64,000 nt of DNA from Clostridiales bacterium (GTDB lineage: Bacteria > Bacillota > Clostridia > Christensenellales > Aristaeellaceae): the NCBI GenBank assembly GCA_012837525.1, contig DUQZ01000024.1, positions 28,206-92,205 of the forward strand. The letters run 5' to 3'. Under the pieces are notes generated by a model. That model was not told where the DNA came from. It saw nothing but the letters and a program-made list of their open reading frames with translations, and did not search any database. This document shows, in pieces, positions 16,695 through 24,417 of this stretch (its first letter is position 1; each line of letters begins with the position of its first letter). The position numbers and the translations under genes are program-made.

Positions 16695-17990
16695 TTACTC
16701 GCGCCGGGTCTTCGCGATGTCGACCATCTTTTGCGCCATGACTTTGAGCGTGTCCTTGAGCACATAGATGCAGTCGGACTCATCAAACAGGCCGCGCACG
16801 ATGTCCTCGGCAAAGGACCTGCAGGTGGGCGAGCCGCAGGAGCCGCAGTCATACCCGGGCAGGGTGGCCAGGATGCGGTTCATCTCCTCCATGCGCTCAA
16901 TGGCGCCGGCGATGCTCTCGTGCAGCTTCATGCTGTCCACCTCTGGAATGGCCCGGTCAAAATGCAGGTACTGCGGGGGCAGGGGCGCCTCGCGCCCGGG
17001 CTGGTTGAGGCCCTCCTCCATCGCCCTTCTGACATTGTCCAGGGTGTTGCGGGCCAGGTAGTTGTTCTCATAAATCAGCGGGCCGCCGATGCAGCCGCCC
17101 AGGCAGGCCAGGCCTTCCAGGTAGTCCAGGTCGTCGATCATGTGGTTCTCGACCTCTTCCAGCACGCGAATCACATTGTCGATGCCGTCCACCGAGATGC
17201 TGTTGCGCGGCTCCACCGCGGCAATTTCCCCGCCGGCCGCCGCCCAGCACATGCCCTTGGTGGTAAATGGCGCTGCCTCGGGCTTGACCTTGGTGTGCAT
17301 CAAAAAGGGCTGCAGGCGGCCGTAGATCTCCATCATGGAGATGGCGCCGTCCACCTGGGAGGTCTCATGCCCGATGGGGCTGTTGATGGCCGTCATCTTG
17401 GCCGGGCAGGGCGTAACAAAGAAGATCCCCACGTCCGCTGGATTCACACCTTCCTCTTTGACCGCTTCACGGCGCGCCATGGCTGCGGCCACTTCCATGG
17501 GCTGGCGCAGGGAGATGATATTGGGAATCAGCGAGGGAAAGCGCGCCTGAATCAAGCGCGTGACCGCCGGGCAGGCGGAGGAGATGAGCGGGCGGGGACG
17601 GTTTTTATCCTTTAATTTGCGCTGCACCGCGCGCGCGACCACATCCGCGCCGCGGGCCACATCAAACACTTTTTTAAAGCCCAGGGAAATCAGGCCTTCC
17701 CGGATGGCCGCGGTATTGGTGTTGTGGCGGAACTGGCCGTACAAAGAGGGTGCCAGCAGGGCGATGGGATAGGCGAAGCGCTTGATGTCCTCCAGCGGGT
17801 TGGTGTGCGCCACCTTGGCGTGGTATTCACACACGCGGATGCACTCGCCGCAGTCGATGCAGCGCTCGTCAATGATGTGCGCCTTGTTGTCATAAACGCG
17901 GATGGCTTCCACCGGACAGCGCTTCAAACAGGCCGTGCAGCCGCGGCATTTGTCCTCGTCCAGACGTACTGAGTGAAACAGGGTACTCAT
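16695..17990 (-). CDS. HydS-like [FeFe]-hydrogenase-related iron-sulfur protein (putative sensor)
   Basis: A 431-residue protein with two N-terminal [4Fe-4S] motifs (CRGCTACLKRCP, CIDCGECIRVC), a hydrogenase large-subunit C-terminal-like domain, and a C-terminal CGSCGSPTC plus later Cys cluster motif like that of CODH-gamma-type proteins. The H-cluster motifs are modified: SSACPAV replaces TSCCPGW, TPCPAKM replaces MPCxxKK, and GLACLGGCIGGP lacks the GGGQP end. All four cluster-binding Cys positions are kept, but the proton-transfer Cys is Ala, as reported for HydS-type proteins. I read it as a sensory or low-activity hydrogenase module rather than a catalyst. It has no PAS domain. It is flanked by RsbW-like and DRTGG genes. 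Confidence 0.87.
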   Translation of the reverse strand: MSTLFHSVRLDEDKCRGCTACLKRCPVEAIRVYDNKAHIIDERCIDCGECIRVCEYHAKVAHTNPLEDIKRFAYPIALLAPSLYGQFRHNTNTAAIREGLISLGFKKVFDVARGADVVARAVQRKLKDKNRPRPLISSACPAVTRLIQARFPSLIPNIISLRQPMEVAAAMARREAVKEEGVNPADVGIFFVTPCPAKMTAINSPIGHETSQVDGAISMMEIYGRLQPFLMHTKVKPEAAPFTTKGMCWAAAGGEIAAVEPRNSISVDGIDNVIRVLEEVENHMIDDLDYLEGLACLGGCIGGPLIYENNYLARNTLDNVRRAMEEGLNQPGREAPLPPQYLHFDRAIPEVDSMKLHESIAGAIERMEEMNRILATLPGYDCGSCGSPTCRSFAEDIVRGLFDESDCIYVLKDTLKVMAQKMVDIAKTRRE

Positions 17991-17998
17991 CGCGCTCC

Positions 17999-18415
17999 TT
18001 ACACCAACTTGAATTTCATGATCATCAGGGTGCCCACACCAACCTGGCTTGCGATTAAAAAGTCATCGGTATTGCGCATCATGTTGGGCAAGCCCATGCC
18101 CGCGCCAAAACCCAGGCTGCGGGCGTCCTCCCCGGCGGTGGAAAAGCCTTCCTTCTTGGCCAGCTCCACATCCGGTATGCCGGGTCCCTTATCGTGAATT
18201 TGCAGGGTGATCCAGCCATCCTCGATGGACAGTTCCATCGCGCCGCCCAGGCTGTGGATGATGAGGTTCATCTCCGCCTCATAGCAGGCGACGGCGACGC
18301 GCCTTATGATTTTGCTGTCTACACCCAGCTGCTTCAGCTGCCGCTTGATGTCCGCGGAGGCCTGGCCGGCGCTGTCATAGCCGGCTTGCGCGATGGGGTA
18401 GACAGAGTGAATCAT
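17999..18415 (-). CDS. RsbW/anti-sigma-type GHKL ATPase
   Basis: A stand-alone GHKL ATP-binding protein of 138 residues, like the anti-sigma factor kinases SpoIIAB/RsbW: KIIRRVAVACYEAEMNLIIHS is the N-box helix, LQIHDKGPGIPD is G1 and GFGAGMGLPNMM is the lid/G2 region. The frame is open to 18448, but the ATG at 18415 forms an exact ATGA overlap with the stop of the upstream DRTGG gene and gives the length usual for the family. No cognate sigma or anti-anti-sigma gene is nearby. The partner is therefore unknown. In similar clostridial clusters this protein travels with the HydS-like and DRTGG proteins, which suggests one signalling unit. Confidence 0.87.
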   Translation of the reverse strand: MIHSVYPIAQAGYDSAGQASADIKRQLKQLGVDSKIIRRVAVACYEAEMNLIIHSLGGAMELSIEDGWITLQIHDKGPGIPDVELAKKEGFSTAGEDARSLGFGAGMGLPNMMRNTDDFLIASQVGVGTLMIMKFKLV

Positions 18416-18894
18416 TGCGCCTGCCCTGTGCCTTCCCGGGAGGCCCATTTCATGGGCGAGCCGCGCAAGCCCGCCTGGTACAAGAGGCCCGCGCTGACAA
18501 ACATGGTCTTGTTGACCGACATCAAGACGACACCCAATTCCCGCGCCAAGTCAATTACGTCCTGCGGCGGCCGTTTCCCGCGCACAAAGACGATGCACTT
18601 TAAATCCAGCATCTCCGCTGTGCGAATGACATGGGCATTGGCCAGGCCCGTTAACACAATGGCTTTTTCGTGCACGAAGGCCAGCACATCGCTCATGAGG
18701 TCCGAGCAGCAGGCGCTTTGCACGACAATGTCCAGGTGGTCCTCGCCTGTGAGCACCGCTGCGTCCAGCGCCTGGGCCACCTGGCGCAAACGCAGGCCCT
18801 GGGTTTGCTCACCCGTCTGGCTTGGCTGCGCATGCTGGGACGCGCTGGTCATCGGGTCTTCCTGGATGTCGTGGGGATCGGTCTTGACTGTCAT
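18412..18894 (-). CDS. DRTGG-domain protein, first gene of hydrogenase operon
   Basis: A 160-residue protein with a low-complexity, Gln-rich N-terminus of about 30 residues and then a DRTGG-like domain (LRQVAQALDAAVLTGED, CCSDLMSDVLAFVHEKAIVLTG, KCIVFVRGKRPPQDVIDLARELG). It has no catalytic motif. The annotated ATG at 18894 is preceded by AGGAGG at an unusually long 12-nt spacing. No closer in-frame ATG, GTG or TTG exists, so the spacing may matter for expression or the start may be weak. It is the first gene after the attenuator-like leader. Function unknown; probably a ligand-binding partner of the adjacent anti-sigma-type ATPase. Confidence 0.8.
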   Translation of the reverse strand: MTVKTDPHDIQEDPMTSASQHAQPSQTGEQTQGLRLRQVAQALDAAVLTGEDHLDIVVQSACCSDLMSDVLAFVHEKAIVLTGLANAHVIRTAEMLDLKCIVFVRGKRPPQDVIDLARELGVVLMSVNKTMFVSAGLLYQAGLRGSPMKWASREGTGQAQ

Positions 18895-18969
18895 GTACGG
18901 GATGTGCCTCCTGGCTCATTGTAGGATGATTGTTTTGGCTTATGATGGCCGAAACAGGGGGACAGGATG

Positions 18970-18975
18970 ATTATA
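18970..18975 (-). promoter_or_regulatory. Possible internal -10 element for the hydrogenase operon
   Basis: Minus-strand TATAAT, 76 nt upstream of the first ORF and downstream of the leader terminator. The matching -35 position is only T-rich. If used, transcripts from here would bypass the attenuator. It could equally be a chance match. Confidence 0.3.
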
Positions 18976-19001
18976 TCAAAGGGATGGCTATAAAAAAATA
19001 A

Positions 19002-19034
19002 GTCCCACGAAGTTTGTGGGACGTTTCCCGTCCC
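19002..19034 (-). promoter_or_regulatory. Attenuator: overlapping antiterminator and terminator hairpins in the hydrogenase operon leader
   Basis: Reading the minus strand, GGGACG (19034-19029) can pair with CGTCCC (19023-19018) across a GGAAA loop. The same CGTCCC is part of the left arm of a second hairpin, GTCCCAC (19022-19016) with GTGGGAC (19008-19002), loop AAACTTC, followed by TTATTTTTTT (19001-18992), an intrinsic terminator. The two stems cannot form together. A further upstream pairing, GGTGTT (19077-19072) with AACACC (19047-19042), could form the body of a sensor domain. The first ORF starts 97 nt after the U tract. I do not recognise a known riboswitch class here. Confidence 0.6.
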
Positions 19035-19095
19035 GCCTGGCGGTGTTTCTGTCCCGTTTATGCGGGCGGACAACACCCCAACTGCTAACATTATC

Positions 19096-19112
19096 CTACC
19101 AAATATTGGTAG
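19096..19112. promoter_or_regulatory. 17-bp palindrome, putative operator in divergent promoter region
   Basis: CTACCAA-ATA-TTGGTAG is a perfect 7+3+7 palindrome. On the minus strand it lies between a TGGACA hexamer (19118-19113 region) and a TAGGAT/GATAAT -10-like sequence, with TGGACA to TAGGAT spaced 17 nt, the usual place for a repressor to block a promoter. It would control the hydrogenase operon. It is 22 nt upstream of the -35 of the plus-strand exporter promoter, so it might touch both. The cognate regulator is not encoded nearby. Confidence 0.55.
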
Positions 19113-19134
19113 TTTTGTCCAGAGAACAGGCCGC

Positions 19135-19162
19135 TTGTGAAAGCACGCGCATATGCTATAAT
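19135..19162 (+). promoter_or_regulatory. Promoter of the ABC-2 exporter pair
   Basis: TTGTGA (19135-19140), 16-nt spacer and TATAAT (19157-19162), with an extended TGC just before the -10. It is 43 nt upstream of the ATG at 19206. Confidence 0.75.
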
Positions 19163-19205
19163 TACCTTTGTATCACACACAAACTGGACGGAAAGCGAGG
19201 CACAT

Positions 19206-19919
19206 ATGCTGCGAATTGAGCACCTGAGCAAATCCTTCGGCAATAAAAAGGCGGTGGATGACCTGTCCCTGCACATCAAACCGGGCGAAATCTACGGCTT
19301 TATCGGGCATAACGGGGCCGGGAAGACCACCACCATCAAGGCCTGCTGCGGCATCCTGCGCTTTGATGAAGGCCAGATTCAAATTGACGGTCTGGATGTA
19401 CGGCAGCATCCCATTGAAGCCAAGAAGCGCACCGCCTATTTGCCGGACAACCCGGATTTATATGAGTTTTTAAGCGGCATCAAGTACCTCAACTTCATCG
19501 CCGACATCTTTGGCATCCCCAAGGCTGACCGCGAGGCACGCATTCTGTCGCTGTCTGATGAGTTTGAGCTGACCCAGGATTTGGCCTCCCCCATCTCCAC
19601 CTACTCCCACGGCATGAAGCAAAAGCTGGCCGTCATCGCGGCCCTGATGCATGAGCCAAAGCTGCTGGTGATGGACGAGCCCTTTACCGGCCTGGACCCC
19701 AAGGCCACCTTCCTGCTCAAACAAAAGATGCGCGCCATCTGTGACGCGGGCGGCGCGGTCTTCTTCTCCACCCACGTGCTGGATGTGGCAGAGAAACTGT
19801 GTGACAAGGTGGCCATCATCAGGCACGGCAAACTGGTGGTGGAGGGCACGATGGAGGAAGTCAAAGGCCAGGAATCCCTGGAGGAAGTCTTCCTGGAGCT
19901 GGAGGGGCAGCATGCTTAA
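19206..19919 (+). CDS. ABC transporter ATP-binding protein (ABC-2 exporter type)
   Basis: A 237-residue nucleotide-binding protein. Walker A is GHNGAGKTTTIK, the signature is TYSHGMKQK, Walker B is LLVMDEPFTGLD and the H-loop lies in FFSTHVLD. The sequence style (YLPDNPDLYEFLSG) is that of the CcmA/YxlF-like exporters. An upstream in-frame start at 19137 exists but would overlap the promoter; the ATG at 19206 has GCGAGG at proper spacing. Its last eight bases overlap the permease gene, so both subunits are made together. The cargo is unknown; related pairs move lipids, antibiotics or peptides. It diverges from the hydrogenase operon across a 311-nt intergenic region. Confidence 0.9.
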   Translation: MLRIEHLSKSFGNKKAVDDLSLHIKPGEIYGFIGHNGAGKTTTIKACCGILRFDEGQIQIDGLDVRQHPIEAKKRTAYLPDNPDLYEFLSGIKYLNFIADIFGIPKADREARILSLSDEFELTQDLASPISTYSHGMKQKLAVIAALMHEPKLLVMDEPFTGLDPKATFLLKQKMRAICDAGGAVFFSTHVLDVAEKLCDKVAIIRHGKLVVEGTMEEVKGQESLEEVFLELEGQHA

Positions 19920-21525
19920 AGCCCTCATCGCGGTGCAGCTGCGCGCATCCTTTTCGATGCTGTTTCAAATCGGCTCGCGCGGCAAGAAATCCACGCCGGT
20001 GAAGAAAATCCTAGTCGGCCTGCTGGTCGTCTACATCGTTGGCGTGCTGGGCATCTCCACCGGGTTTTACTTCAAGATGCTGCTGGATGGCTTGAAGCCC
20101 GCAGGGCTGGACTGGCTGTATTTTGCCATCGCGGGCATCACCGCCTTTGTGCTGGGCTTTATCGGCAGCGTGTACATGGCGCAATCCGCCCTGTTCGCGG
20201 CCAAGGACAACGAGACCTTGCTGTCCATGCCCATTCCATCCCATCTGATCCTCCTCTCCCGCACCTGCACGCTGTATCTGCTCACCTTCCTCTTTCAAGC
20301 CGTCATCCTTGTGCCAGCCCTGGTGGTGTGGCTGATCTATCAGCCCTTTTCCCTCGGGATGCTGGTCATGTTTACCCTGTGCGCCCTGCTGCTGCCCTTT
20401 TTGGTGCTGGTGCTGTCCTTCCTGTTGGGCTGGCTGCTTTCGCAGATCTCCCAGCGCGTCCGCTTTAAGAACCTGCTGATTATCCTCTTCTCCCTGGCCT
20501 TCCTGGCAGCTTACTTCATCCTGTATTCACGGCTGATGAGCGAATTGGCCAATTTGCTTCAGCGCGGGTCGGAAATCGCGGCGGCCGTGCGGCGTGTCTT
20601 TGTCCCCGCCTATCATATGGGCATCGCCATCACCCGGCAAAGCGCCATCAGCCTGCTTGTCTTTGCCGCCTTTTGCCTCATCCCCTTTGGCCTTGTGATG
20701 CTGGTGATTGCCAGCAACTACAACAAGGTCTTAACCACCGTGCGCGGCGGCCCCAAGGTGCTGTACAAGGGCGGCGGCATCAGGCAGGGCAGTTTGATGG
20801 GGGCGCTGACGAAGAAGGAGCTGCGGCGCTTTTTCTCAAGCCCCATCTATATGCTAAACAGTGCCATCACCCTGGTGATGATGCTGGGCGGCGCCATTTA
20901 CCTGCTGTTTAACAGCAAGATCATCACAGATCTCACCACGCAAATGGCGATGCCCAGCCAGCTGATTGGCCTGGTGATTGTGTTGGCCATCGCCCTGATG
21001 TCCGCCTCCGTCACGATGTCCTCCTGCGCCATCTCCCTGGAGGGCAAGCAGTTTTGGATCATCCAGACCCTGCCCGTCAGCGCTTTGCAGTCCTTGCTTG
21101 CCAAGGCGGCCGCCCATGTCATCATCTGCTTCCCGCCCATTGTAATCACCGGTATCATCATGGGGTTTGTGTTTCAATTTAACGCCTTTTACTGTGTAAT
21201 GAGCATCCTGCTGCCGCTTTGCACAGCCCTCTTTTTCGCGTTGTTTGGCCTGCTGATCAACCTGCATTTCCCCAAGATGTCCTGGCAGTCCGAAACCGAG
21301 GTGGTCAAGCAAAGCATGAGCGCATTTTTAGCCATGTTCCTGGGGATGACGCTGATGGCGGGACTGGGCATCCTGTATATCGCAAAACTGGCCGAATACA
21401 TCAAACCGGAAGCCTATTTGATGATGATTACCGGCTTCTTCCTGATCTTGTCTGGCCTGATTTATCTGTACTTCCGCGCCAAGGCGGAGGGCATGTATTT
21501 GCGCCTGAGCGAAGCGAAAAAATAA
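19912..21525 (+). CDS. ABC-2-type transporter membrane protein
   Basis: A 537-residue hydrophobic protein with about twelve predicted membrane segments in two halves, split by a cytoplasmic stretch (GGIRQGSLMGALTKKELRRFFSSP), the layout of the large ABC-2 permease group found in Clostridia. The frame is open from 19741, but the real start is ATG at 19912, preceded by GGAGG, and it overlaps the ATPase stop by 8 nt. It should form the membrane path of the exporter with the product of 19206. There is no peptidase domain. The substrate is not readable. A terminator follows 17 nt downstream. Confidence 0.85.
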   Translation: MLKALIAVQLRASFSMLFQIGSRGKKSTPVKKILVGLLVVYIVGVLGISTGFYFKMLLDGLKPAGLDWLYFAIAGITAFVLGFIGSVYMAQSALFAAKDNETLLSMPIPSHLILLSRTCTLYLLTFLFQAVILVPALVVWLIYQPFSLGMLVMFTLCALLLPFLVLVLSFLLGWLLSQISQRVRFKNLLIILFSLAFLAAYFILYSRLMSELANLLQRGSEIAAAVRRVFVPAYHMGIAITRQSAISLLVFAAFCLIPFGLVMLVIASNYNKVLTTVRGGPKVLYKGGGIRQGSLMGALTKKELRRFFSSPIYMLNSAITLVMMLGGAIYLLFNSKIITDLTTQMAMPSQLIGLVIVLAIALMSASVTMSSCAISLEGKQFWIIQTLPVSALQSLLAKAAAHVIICFPPIVITGIIMGFVFQFNAFYCVMSILLPLCTALFFALFGLLINLHFPKMSWQSETEVVKQSMSAFLAMFLGMTLMAGLGILYIAKLAEYIKPEAYLMMITGFFLILSGLIYLYFRAKAEGMYLRLSEAKK

Positions 21526-21542
21526 ACCCAAGTACCTTGAAC

Positions 21543-21576
21543 AAACCGGGGCCATCCAAACGGACAGCCCCGGTTT
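21543..21576. terminator. Bidirectional intrinsic terminator
   Basis: AAACCGGGGC (21543-21552) pairs with GCCCCGGTTT (21567-21576) over a 14-nt loop, followed by a T on the plus strand and by A/T-rich sequence on both sides. It separates the exporter pair from the convergent oxidoreductase gene ending at 21595. Confidence 0.85.
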
Positions 21577-21594
21577 TGATATACGGATGTGTGA

Positions 21595-22740
21595 TTACAC
21601 CTCCGGGATGTAAACCTCCACCTCACGCCCCTTTTCCGCGGAGTCGGCAATGGCGTTGATGATGGCCTGGTTGTACAAAATCTGGGTGGAGGGCACGGGC
21701 GGGGGCAGTTTGAAGATGATGGCATCCAGGAAGGAGCGGATCTTCTTGTCAAACAGGCCGGATTCGTCCTCCTCCAGAATGGGGATGATGGTCTCCACCT
21801 GCTCGCCGGCCAGGTCGTGGTACAGCTTCATCGGGCCGCCGACGGAGCCGTTCCAGCACTCGGTGGAGGGGATGCGCAATGCGCCCTTGGTACCCAGGAT
21901 GACGGTGTCACCGGGGGTGTCCAGGTGCATGGCCCAGGAGATGCGGAAGTCCAGAATCAACTCGCCCTCCAGGCGGATGAAGGCCGCGGCAAAATCGTCC
22001 ACATCAAAGCGGGCGGCGTCCTCGGGCTTTTGATAGTCCGTGGAGGTGCCAAAGAAGTTGGAGGTATAGCCAGAGGCGGTCAGGGGCTTGGGATAGCCCA
22101 CCGCGTTTAGCACCATGTCCAGGGAATAGCAGCCGATGTCGCCCAGGGCGCCGATGCCGGCCGTCTTTTTCTCAATAAAGGTGCTGTTGGGGATGCCGCG
22201 CCGGCGGCCGCCGCCGGTTTGGATGTAGTAAATCTTGCCCAGGGCGCCGGAATCCACGATCTTTTTAATCTGCTGCATGTTGGCGTCCATGCGCGGCTGA
22301 AAACCGATGGAGAGCAGCTTGCCGCTCTTTTTCTCGGCCCTCATGATCTCTGCCGCTTCCTCCACCGTCGCGGTCATGGGCTTTTCAAGCAGCACGTGCA
22401 CGCCGCGGTTTAAGGCCTCAATGGTGCAGGAAGCATGCTCGGTGTTGTAGGTGCAGACGCTGACGGCATCCAGCTTCTCGCGCTCCAGCATGCTTTTGTG
22501 GTCCGGATAGAAATTGACGCCGGTGATGCCGTAGTATTCGGCAAACTTCTCGGCCTTGCCGGGGATGAGATCGGCCATGGCGACGATCTCCACATCCGGC
22601 TGCTTGAGGTAGCTTTCTACATGCGCCTCGGCAATCCAGCCGGTGCCGATGATGCCGATACGCAGTTTTTCCTTGGCGTATTCGCGGTCCTCGCGCACGG
22701 TTTGGGTGAAATTGGACAATACGCGATCTGTATCAGTCAT
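21595..22740 (-). CDS. Gfo/Idh/MocA-family NAD(P)-dependent oxidoreductase
   Basis: A 381-residue dehydrogenase. The N-terminal Rossmann motif is RIGIIGTGWIAEAHVESY, followed by the family EKPMT motif (LLEKPMTATVEEA) with its catalytic lysine, and a C-terminal alpha/beta domain with DIGCYSLDMVLNAVG. Family members oxidise or reduce hydroxyls of sugars and inositols. The substrate cannot be told. The frame is open to 22755, but ATG at 22740 has AAGGAG five bases upstream and is preferred. It stands alone: a terminator is on its 3-prime side and a divergent flavoprotein gene on its 5-prime side, with 228 nt between them that hold weak promoter-like AT stretches only. Confidence 0.9.
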   Translation of the reverse strand: MTDTDRVLSNFTQTVREDREYAKEKLRIGIIGTGWIAEAHVESYLKQPDVEIVAMADLIPGKAEKFAEYYGITGVNFYPDHKSMLEREKLDAVSVCTYNTEHASCTIEALNRGVHVLLEKPMTATVEEAAEIMRAEKKSGKLLSIGFQPRMDANMQQIKKIVDSGALGKIYYIQTGGGRRRGIPNSTFIEKKTAGIGALGDIGCYSLDMVLNAVGYPKPLTASGYTSNFFGTSTDYQKPEDAARFDVDDFAAAFIRLEGELILDFRISWAMHLDTPGDTVILGTKGALRIPSTECWNGSVGGPMKLYHDLAGEQVETIIPILEEDESGLFDKKIRSFLDAIIFKLPPPVPSTQILYNQAIINAIADSAEKGREVEVYIPEV

Positions 22741-22968
22741 GGTGTCTCCTTTCATGTTCCAGTCATTGTGACGCTATTTTAAGGCATGGTGTGCCCATGT
22801 AACACGGTGCTATCCATATCTTATCACGGGAAAAGGTTTTCGTAAACCATTTTATGGCCTGTTTGTGTTGTTTCTTCAGGAAGTTTTGAAGCGGATTTGT
22901 AGTAAATCCAGCCCAAAGTGGGTAAATTGACCTTAGCCATTTGGCACAACGTACAAGGAGACACGTGA

Positions 22969-24399
22969 ATGAAACATTTTGACATCGCTGTACTGGGCGC
23001 CGGCAGCGGTCTGATAATTATGGAAGGCGCGCTGGCAGCAGGCAAATCCGTCGCTGTGATTGAAAAAGGAGCCTTTGGCGGCACCTGCTTAAACCGGGGC
23101 TGCATTCCCTCCAAGATGCTGGTTTACCCGGCGGACTTGATTCGCGACGCGGAGCGCGGCGGGCGCGTGGGCATTAGCTTTGACAAGCCCAGCATCGACT
23201 GGGCCAAGGTGTCCAGGCGCATGTGGCGGCAGATTGACGTCAACCAGGACCTGGAGCGCGACATCAGCCAGATGCAGGGCGTGACCGTCTTCCGGGGCGA
23301 AGGCAGCTTTGTTGACAAAAATACCATGCACATCACCATGAATGACGGCGGCACGGAGCGCATCACCGCGGACAAGGTCGTCATTGCCACCGGCAGCAAA
23401 AGCCGGATTCCGGACATGGAAGGCTTAAACGACGCCGGTTACTTGACCAGCGAGTCCTTCTTTGGCGATCAGTTTCCCAAGAAACCTTATGACAGCCTGC
23501 TGATCATCGGCGGCGGGTTCACGGCGCTGGAGTTTGCGCATGTGTTTTCCGCCTTTGGCACCAAGGTGACCGTGGCCGTGCGCAGCGAGACCATCCTGCG
23601 CGGATTGGATGAGGAGATCCCGCCCTTTGTGCGCAAGCAGTTGGAGGACGTGGGCGTCACCTTTTTGTATGAGGCGGTGCCGCAGCGCATCCGGGTGGAG
23701 GGCAAGCAAAAAATCATGACCTTCCGCGACCGCCAAACAGGCGAGGAATACGAGACAGGCGCGCAGGAGGTGCTGCTGGCGCCCGGCATCGTGCCCAACA
23801 CAAGCAGCCTGAACCTGGGCGCTGTTGGCGTTCATACAGATAAAAACGGCTATGTCATCACCGATGAAAAGCTGCGCACCAATGTGGCGGGCATTTATGC
23901 CATCGGCGATGTGAACGGCAAGTTCCCCCTGCGCCACAAGGCCAATTATGAGGCCGAGGTGCTCAACAACATCCTCTTTGGTGATGACACCCGCGCCGCC
24001 AGCTATGAGGCCGTCCCCTCCGCCGTCTTCACCCACCCGCAGGTGGGCAGCGTGGGCATGAGCGAAAAAGAAGCCCGCGCGCAGTACGGCGATAAGGTGC
24101 GCGTGAACCGCTACCATTATTCCGACGTCATCGCCGGCATTTCCATGGGCTACTCAAAAAACAGGCCGGACGACGGGTTTGCCAAGGTGATCACGCTGGA
24201 TGACAAGCGCATCCTGGGCGTGCATGTGGTGGGGCCGCAAGCCGGCACCATTGTGCAGCCCTGGGCCTATCTGATGAACGCGGGCGGGCCCGGGCAGGCC
24301 GACAAGCCCGGCACCTGGCTGCCGGTCGAGCACGGGATGACCATCCACCCCACCTTCTCCGAGCTCACCGCCTGGCCGCTTATCTATCCTTTGGACTGA
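22969..24399 (+). CDS. Pyridine nucleotide-disulfide oxidoreductase, mycothione reductase/lipoamide dehydrogenase-like
   Basis: A 476-residue class I flavoprotein disulfide reductase. The FAD-binding start is VLGAGSGLIIMEGA, the redox disulfide is GGTCLNRGCIPSK, the NAD(P) motif is LIIGGGFTALEFA, the second FAD motif is IYAIGDVNG, and the C-terminal His-Glu pair is in MTIHPTFSE. The overall pattern is closer to mycothione reductase than to standard lipoamide dehydrogenase, yet mycothiol is an actinobacterial thiol. No 2-oxoacid dehydrogenase or glycine-cleavage gene is nearby. The disulfide substrate is therefore open. The ATG at 22969 has AAGGAG eight bases upstream. A terminator follows 19 nt after the stop. 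Confidence 0.85.
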   Translation: MKHFDIAVLGAGSGLIIMEGALAAGKSVAVIEKGAFGGTCLNRGCIPSKMLVYPADLIRDAERGGRVGISFDKPSIDWAKVSRRMWRQIDVNQDLERDISQMQGVTVFRGEGSFVDKNTMHITMNDGGTERITADKVVIATGSKSRIPDMEGLNDAGYLTSESFFGDQFPKKPYDSLLIIGGGFTALEFAHVFSAFGTKVTVAVRSETILRGLDEEIPPFVRKQLEDVGVTFLYEAVPQRIRVEGKQKIMTFRDRQTGEEYETGAQEVLLAPGIVPNTSSLNLGAVGVHTDKNGYVITDEKLRTNVAGIYAIGDVNGKFPLRHKANYEAEVLNNILFGDDTRAASYEAVPSAVFTHPQVGSVGMSEKEARAQYGDKVRVNRYHYSDVIAGISMGYSKNRPDDGFAKVITLDDKRILGVHVVGPQAGTIVQPWAYLMNAGGPGQADKPGTWLPVEHGMTIHPTFSELTAWPLIYPLD

Positions 24400-24417
24400 T
24401 TACACAAGCAGCAAAAA

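Noticed and set aside
18991..19080. Match of the hydrogenase leader to a known riboswitch (fluoride, NiCo/czcD, c-di-GMP, manganese)
   Set aside because: I compared remembered consensus elements with the leader and found only isolated short matches such as AUAAAC; the conserved cores are not present.
19135..19140. TTGTGA as a Rex half-site upstream of the exporter genes
   Set aside because: No TCACAA follows at Rex spacing. The hexamer is better explained as the -35 of the exporter promoter.
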